Of a DNA stretch of 10,683 nt, positions 8,745-10,683 are shown piece by piece. The stretch is from Euperipatoides rowelli. Taxonomy: Eukaryota; Onychophora; Udeonychophora; Euonychophora; Peripatopsidae. The first letter of the stretch is position 1. Each line of letters starts with the position of its first letter. Both the position numbers and the translations under genes were made by a program. The stretch lies in the NCBI GenBank assembly GCA_003024985.2, contig PXIH01S0021905.1. One strand, 5' to 3'. The notes under the pieces were generated by a model. That model was not told the DNA's origin. It saw only the letters and a list, made by a program, of their open reading frames with translations, and made no database searches.

Positions 8745-9151
8745 GTAAGTTGTCCTTCCTCTTGTTCCTTCTCTTTTAAATTTACCCTCACTCCCTTTCT
8801 CTCTTTTTTTCTTCTTTCTGGTCCATCATTATCTCTTTTCTTAGTCACACACAAACATCTATTTTTTTTTTCTTTTCAAAAAAATACAAATAATTTCCAG
8901 CCAAACAAATTACGAATTATTAAGTATTTAAAATTAATAAATCATAAAAAGTTGTTTTTTTTTTAAAAAAAAAAAAAAAAAATTATTTTCCAAATTAATT
9001 AAATAATTATTATTGTAGGGTTTTAATGATTCAAAATTCCATTCTACAAGCGTTTATTCAAAGACATCTCCCCCCCCCCCCATTAGGATGAAAATTCTTG
9101 ATTCTTCAAAACTATGGTTTATTTTTTTTCTCATAGTTATAATAAACACAG
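8745..9151 (+). other. Probable intron between the 8607 and 9152 exons
   Basis: It opens with GTAAGT and closes with ACACAG at 9151. The first 130 bases are strongly pyrimidine-rich (CT runs, about 8751-8870). A T10-A18 block lies at 8955-8982 and a run of 12 C at 9070-9081. A better-looking pyrimidine tract ends at TCATAG (9136), but using it puts a stop two codons into the required frame. The downstream ACACAG is therefore preferred. Confidence 0.4.
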
Positions 9152-9219
9152 TTTATAGAGATATTAGAAGAGACAAAAGAGCCGCATAAGCTTAAATACA
9201 ATTTACAAATCAGCAAAAG
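9152..9219 (+). CDS. Candidate exon following the 8607 exon
   Basis: Starting after ACACAG in phase 0, as the preceding exon demands, this reads FIEILEETKEPHKLKY then NLQISK, leaving two bases (AG) before GTAAAA at 9220. The peptide is dense in Glu and Lys and continues the helical character of the 8607 exon, and the codons look unlike the flanking spacer. The same frame has a TAA at 9143-9145 upstream and a TAA just past the donor, so the open part matches the proposed exon closely. The acceptor sits about 20 bases after the pyrimidine tract with an intervening AG, which is a weakness. The next exon must enter in phase 2; none is convincing in the rest of the window, so it probably lies beyond the right edge. 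The protein is not recognised. Confidence 0.42.
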
Positions 9220-9279
9220 GTAAAAAACAAAATATTGTAATGGAAATGTACTTCAGATAAACTATTGTAATAGAGATTC

Positions 9280-9300
9280 CATAAGCTGAGTTAGCTTATG
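9280..9300. repeat. Small hairpin CATAAGCT/AGCTTATG
   Basis: Eight-bp perfect arms (9280-9287 and 9293-9300) flank the loop GAGTT. It lies in the presumed intron after the 9152 exon. It may be chance or the remnant of a terminal inverted repeat; nothing around it decides. Confidence 0.5.
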
Positions 9301-9420
9301 CTACCTTTGTTTCTTATACTTGTGAGAAAAATAATCTAATTCCTCATCAGCACTTCTCTCAAGACTAAACACCCCTTGATTTGCAACAAATTGAATAAAA
9401 CTCCAATATTTTCACTATCA

Positions 9421-9714
9421 TCTGGGTATCAAACTTACCATTGCACATTCCTCCAAAACTCACCATTGACGGCCATTGATTGGTTAACAGGTGGGCCGAC
9501 GGAGGTTATGTTATATCAAAATTTTTTATCAAAAAAAAAAAAAAAAAACTACAGTATAATATTGCACCTCTTAATTACCATAGGGTTGGGGCACTGTAAA
9601 TTTCACATGTAGTTGGAGTTAGGGCTCAGGGTAAGGTTAGGACTATAAATAAAAACATTATTTGAGCCCATTTGCCATTTGTGAGAATGAACAATGGTAA
9701 GTTTGATACCCAGA
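9421..9714. mobile_element. MITE-like element, 294 bp, 23-bp perfect terminal inverted repeats
   Basis: The left end (9421-9443, beginning TCTGGGTATCAAACTTACC) is the exact reverse complement of the right end (9692-9714). After two mismatches a further CATTC/GAATG pair matches. The flanking octamers CACTATCA (9413-9420) and CACTAGTA (9715-9722) agree at 6 of 8 positions, consistent with a slightly decayed 8-bp target duplication. The inside has no transposase frame. It holds an 18-A run (9531-9548), the motif CATAGGGTTGG, and a TTAGGG-like patch (about 9618-9640: GGAGTTAGGGCTCAGGG then AAGGTTAGG). Eight-bp duplications occur in hAT, P and Merlin-type elements. The TIR start TCTGGG does not let me choose a superfamily. 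The frame at 9376-9612 is a shadow. Confidence 0.72.
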
Positions 9715-9742
9715 CACTAGTATATATTCAAGGGTGTTGCTA

Positions 9743-9767
9743 GGGGTGGGGGTGGGGAGGGGAGGGA
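9743..9767 (+). other. Potential G-quadruplex tract
   Basis: Five runs of three to five G separated by single T or A bases (GGGGTGGGGGTGGGGAGGGG, then AGGG) meet the usual G4 pattern with very short loops. It lies just inside the left end of the 9729-9964 element and is followed by a small AGGGA-GCT-TCCCT stem. Confidence 0.75.
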
Positions 9768-9918
9768 GCTTCCCTCTCCAACTTTGACTGAAAGTCCAAA
9801 AAAAGTCAGAAATTTGGAAAATTTTGTGTTGTCAGTTAGGAAAATCCCAATTGAAAGAGAAAGAAAAACTGTTCAACAGGTTTGTGTTTGGGAATTTGAG
9901 GAGTCAGAGATGGGAAAT

Positions 9919-9930
9919 CCCCCCCCCCCC
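9919..9930. repeat. Run of 12 C
   Basis: A homopolymer near the right end of the 9729-9964 element, complementary to its left-hand G-rich tract. A second run of 12 C lies in the intron at 9070-9081. Confidence 0.85.
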
Positions 9931-9972
9931 TTACATCCATTAAAATTCTCTAGCTACATCACTGAATATAAT

Positions 9973-10630
9973 GAACCTATCTCCCCCGCCCTCCCTTTTG
10001 TTTTTTATCTCTGAATTTTAATAATTTTGATTACTGAATTGAAATATATATATATATATACATACTGTACATACGAACTTCATGGATAATAAAAAAGTTA
10101 GCAGCTGTTTAAATTAGCCCCACCACGTTAACTATTATAGTATTTTTAAAATAATATTTTTATCATTTTTATAACCTTTAGAATCAGAATCCGTTAGCTG
10201 CTCACCACTATTGTTTTTTTTCAGTTTTTCTGTTATTTCTTAGTTTATTAATGTTGCTAAGTATTTTTTTAAACATATTATATATTTAAATTATTTGAAT
10301 AAAGAATTTGCATTATTTGTTATTTAATTTATTGACAGACTATTTTTTTCATTATTGATTTTACTGTCATAATGGCTTAAATTATGTCATTATAGCTTCT
10401 TTCGAATTTATGTGACATTTATGAACTGATGTAATTCAAAATTAAAACTGGTATTATTATTGTTTTTCAAAATGGTAAGTTTTTATTACAAGTAAAGAAT
10501 GTACTTTAAGAAATATTATGATGTGTGTTACGGAATGCCATAAAAGATGGAGTACTTTTTTTTATTTTATTAAAATTGAATAAATATATAATTGTATTTC
10601 ACGCAGAAGTGTATTTATTATTTGATTATC
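9973..10630. other. AT-rich stretch with TA microsatellite, no gene supported
   Basis: A (TA)n run lies at about 10044-10060. Acceptor-like sites occur at 10223 (TTTTTTTTCAG) and 10395 (GTCATTATAG), and a GTAAGT at 10475. However, the interval 10396-10474 has stops in all three frames, so it is not an internal coding exon. It could only be a last exon or chance. AATAAA hexamers occur near 10298 and 10579, but without a supported terminal exon I do not call a polyadenylation site. Confidence 0.5.
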
Positions 10631-10631
10631 A

Positions 10632-10683
10632 TAGGGTTGGATAATTAGTGTATTTATATGTAGTAGGAGTTAGGGTTAGGGTA
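10632..10683. repeat. Partial dispersed repeat with TTAGGG units, cut by window edge
   Basis: CATAGGGTTGG, then TATGTAGTAGGAGTTAGGG and TTAGGGTA, parallels CATAGGGTTGGGG and CATGTAGTTGGAGTTAGGG inside the 9421-9714 element (about 9580-9628). The spacing between the blocks is nearly the same. The copy has two adjacent TTAGGG units where the internal one is degenerate. The left terminal inverted repeat of the other element is not found at the expected distance upstream, so this is a partial copy or a separate family sharing the module. It continues beyond the window. Confidence 0.6.

Larger units (their letters stand above)
9729..9964. mobile_element. Short hAT-like non-autonomous element, 236 bp
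   Basis: The left end CAAGGGTGTTGCTAGGGG (9729-9746) and the reverse complement of the right end, CAGTGATGTAGCTAGAGA (9947-9964), share most positions, including TGT, GCTAG and the leading CA. Ends of the form CAGNGNYGTAGCTAG are typical of hAT-type elements (family knowledge). The flanking octamers TATATATT (9721-9728) and AATATAAT (9965-9972) agree at 6 of 8 positions, but AT-rich flanks weaken this. Inside, a G-rich tract follows the left end and a run of 12 C precedes the right end, so the two halves can pair. There is no transposase frame; the open frame 9784-10014 is incidental. It lies six bases beyond the previous element. Confidence 0.5.

Noticed and set aside
8745-8966. Continuation of the 8613 open frame beyond the donor
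   Set aside because: The sequence turns into CT-rich intron immediately after a full-consensus GTAAGT, giving a Ser/Phe/Leu-biased translation.
9020-9186. 56-codon open frame after TTATTGTAG
   Set aside because: It crosses the 12-C run and a T-run, has no good donor, and conflicts with the better frame at 9152-9219.
9784-10014. 76-codon plus-strand frame
   Set aside because: It lies inside and across the end of the 9729-9964 repeat and includes the 12-C run, so it is not a gene.
10396-10474. Possible exon between GTCATTATAG and GTAAGT
   Set aside because: Every frame contains a stop, so it cannot be an internal coding exon, and a terminal exon use has no independent support.

Overview
The window looks like AT-rich, intron- and intergenic-dominated nuclear DNA from an animal. 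Reasons: no reading frame longer than about 130 codons survives on either strand. Short coding-like islands are flanked by consensus-type splice sites (pyrimidine tract plus AG, then GTAAGT). Homopolymer runs are abundant, and several short non-autonomous repeats carry terminal inverted repeats. A TTAGGG-rich motif occurs twice, and TTAGGG is the usual metazoan telomere unit. An invertebrate is the most natural guess (inference); I cannot name a species. A single N inside an exact duplication marks an assembly join. No bacterial, organellar or CRISPR features are visible.

Layout. 1-880: AT-rich, nothing recognised. 881-947 and 1130-1260: two candidate exons (+) whose phases agree. 1253-1288: a perfect 16-bp-arm hairpin followed by a TAA microsatellite. 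About 1643-1708: a possible decayed tRNA-derived SINE head (-). 1690-2290: degenerate tandem repeats containing the N and a 68-nt exact duplication. 2300-3800: AT-rich, unassigned. 3821-4610: a 229-bp tandem repeat with an A-B-A-B pattern. 4611-5756: unassigned. 5756-6110: a long foldback element. 6111-7665: AT-rich, unassigned. 7666-7719: weak exon candidate. 8607-8744: the best coding exon (+), with a likely follow-on exon at 9152-9219 in matching phase. 9421-9714: a MITE-like element with perfect 23-bp terminal inverted repeats. 9729-9964: a second short element, hAT-like at its ends. 9965-10683: AT-rich, ending in a TTAGGG-bearing repeat related to the inside of the 9421 element.

The exons are all on the plus strand and could belong to one gene with long introns, but their phases do not join completely. 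More than one gene, or unseen exons, is equally possible. I did not recognise the encoded protein. The repeats lie in introns or spacers and have no evident joint function. I found no convincing novel multi-gene system; the unusual content is repeat architecture.
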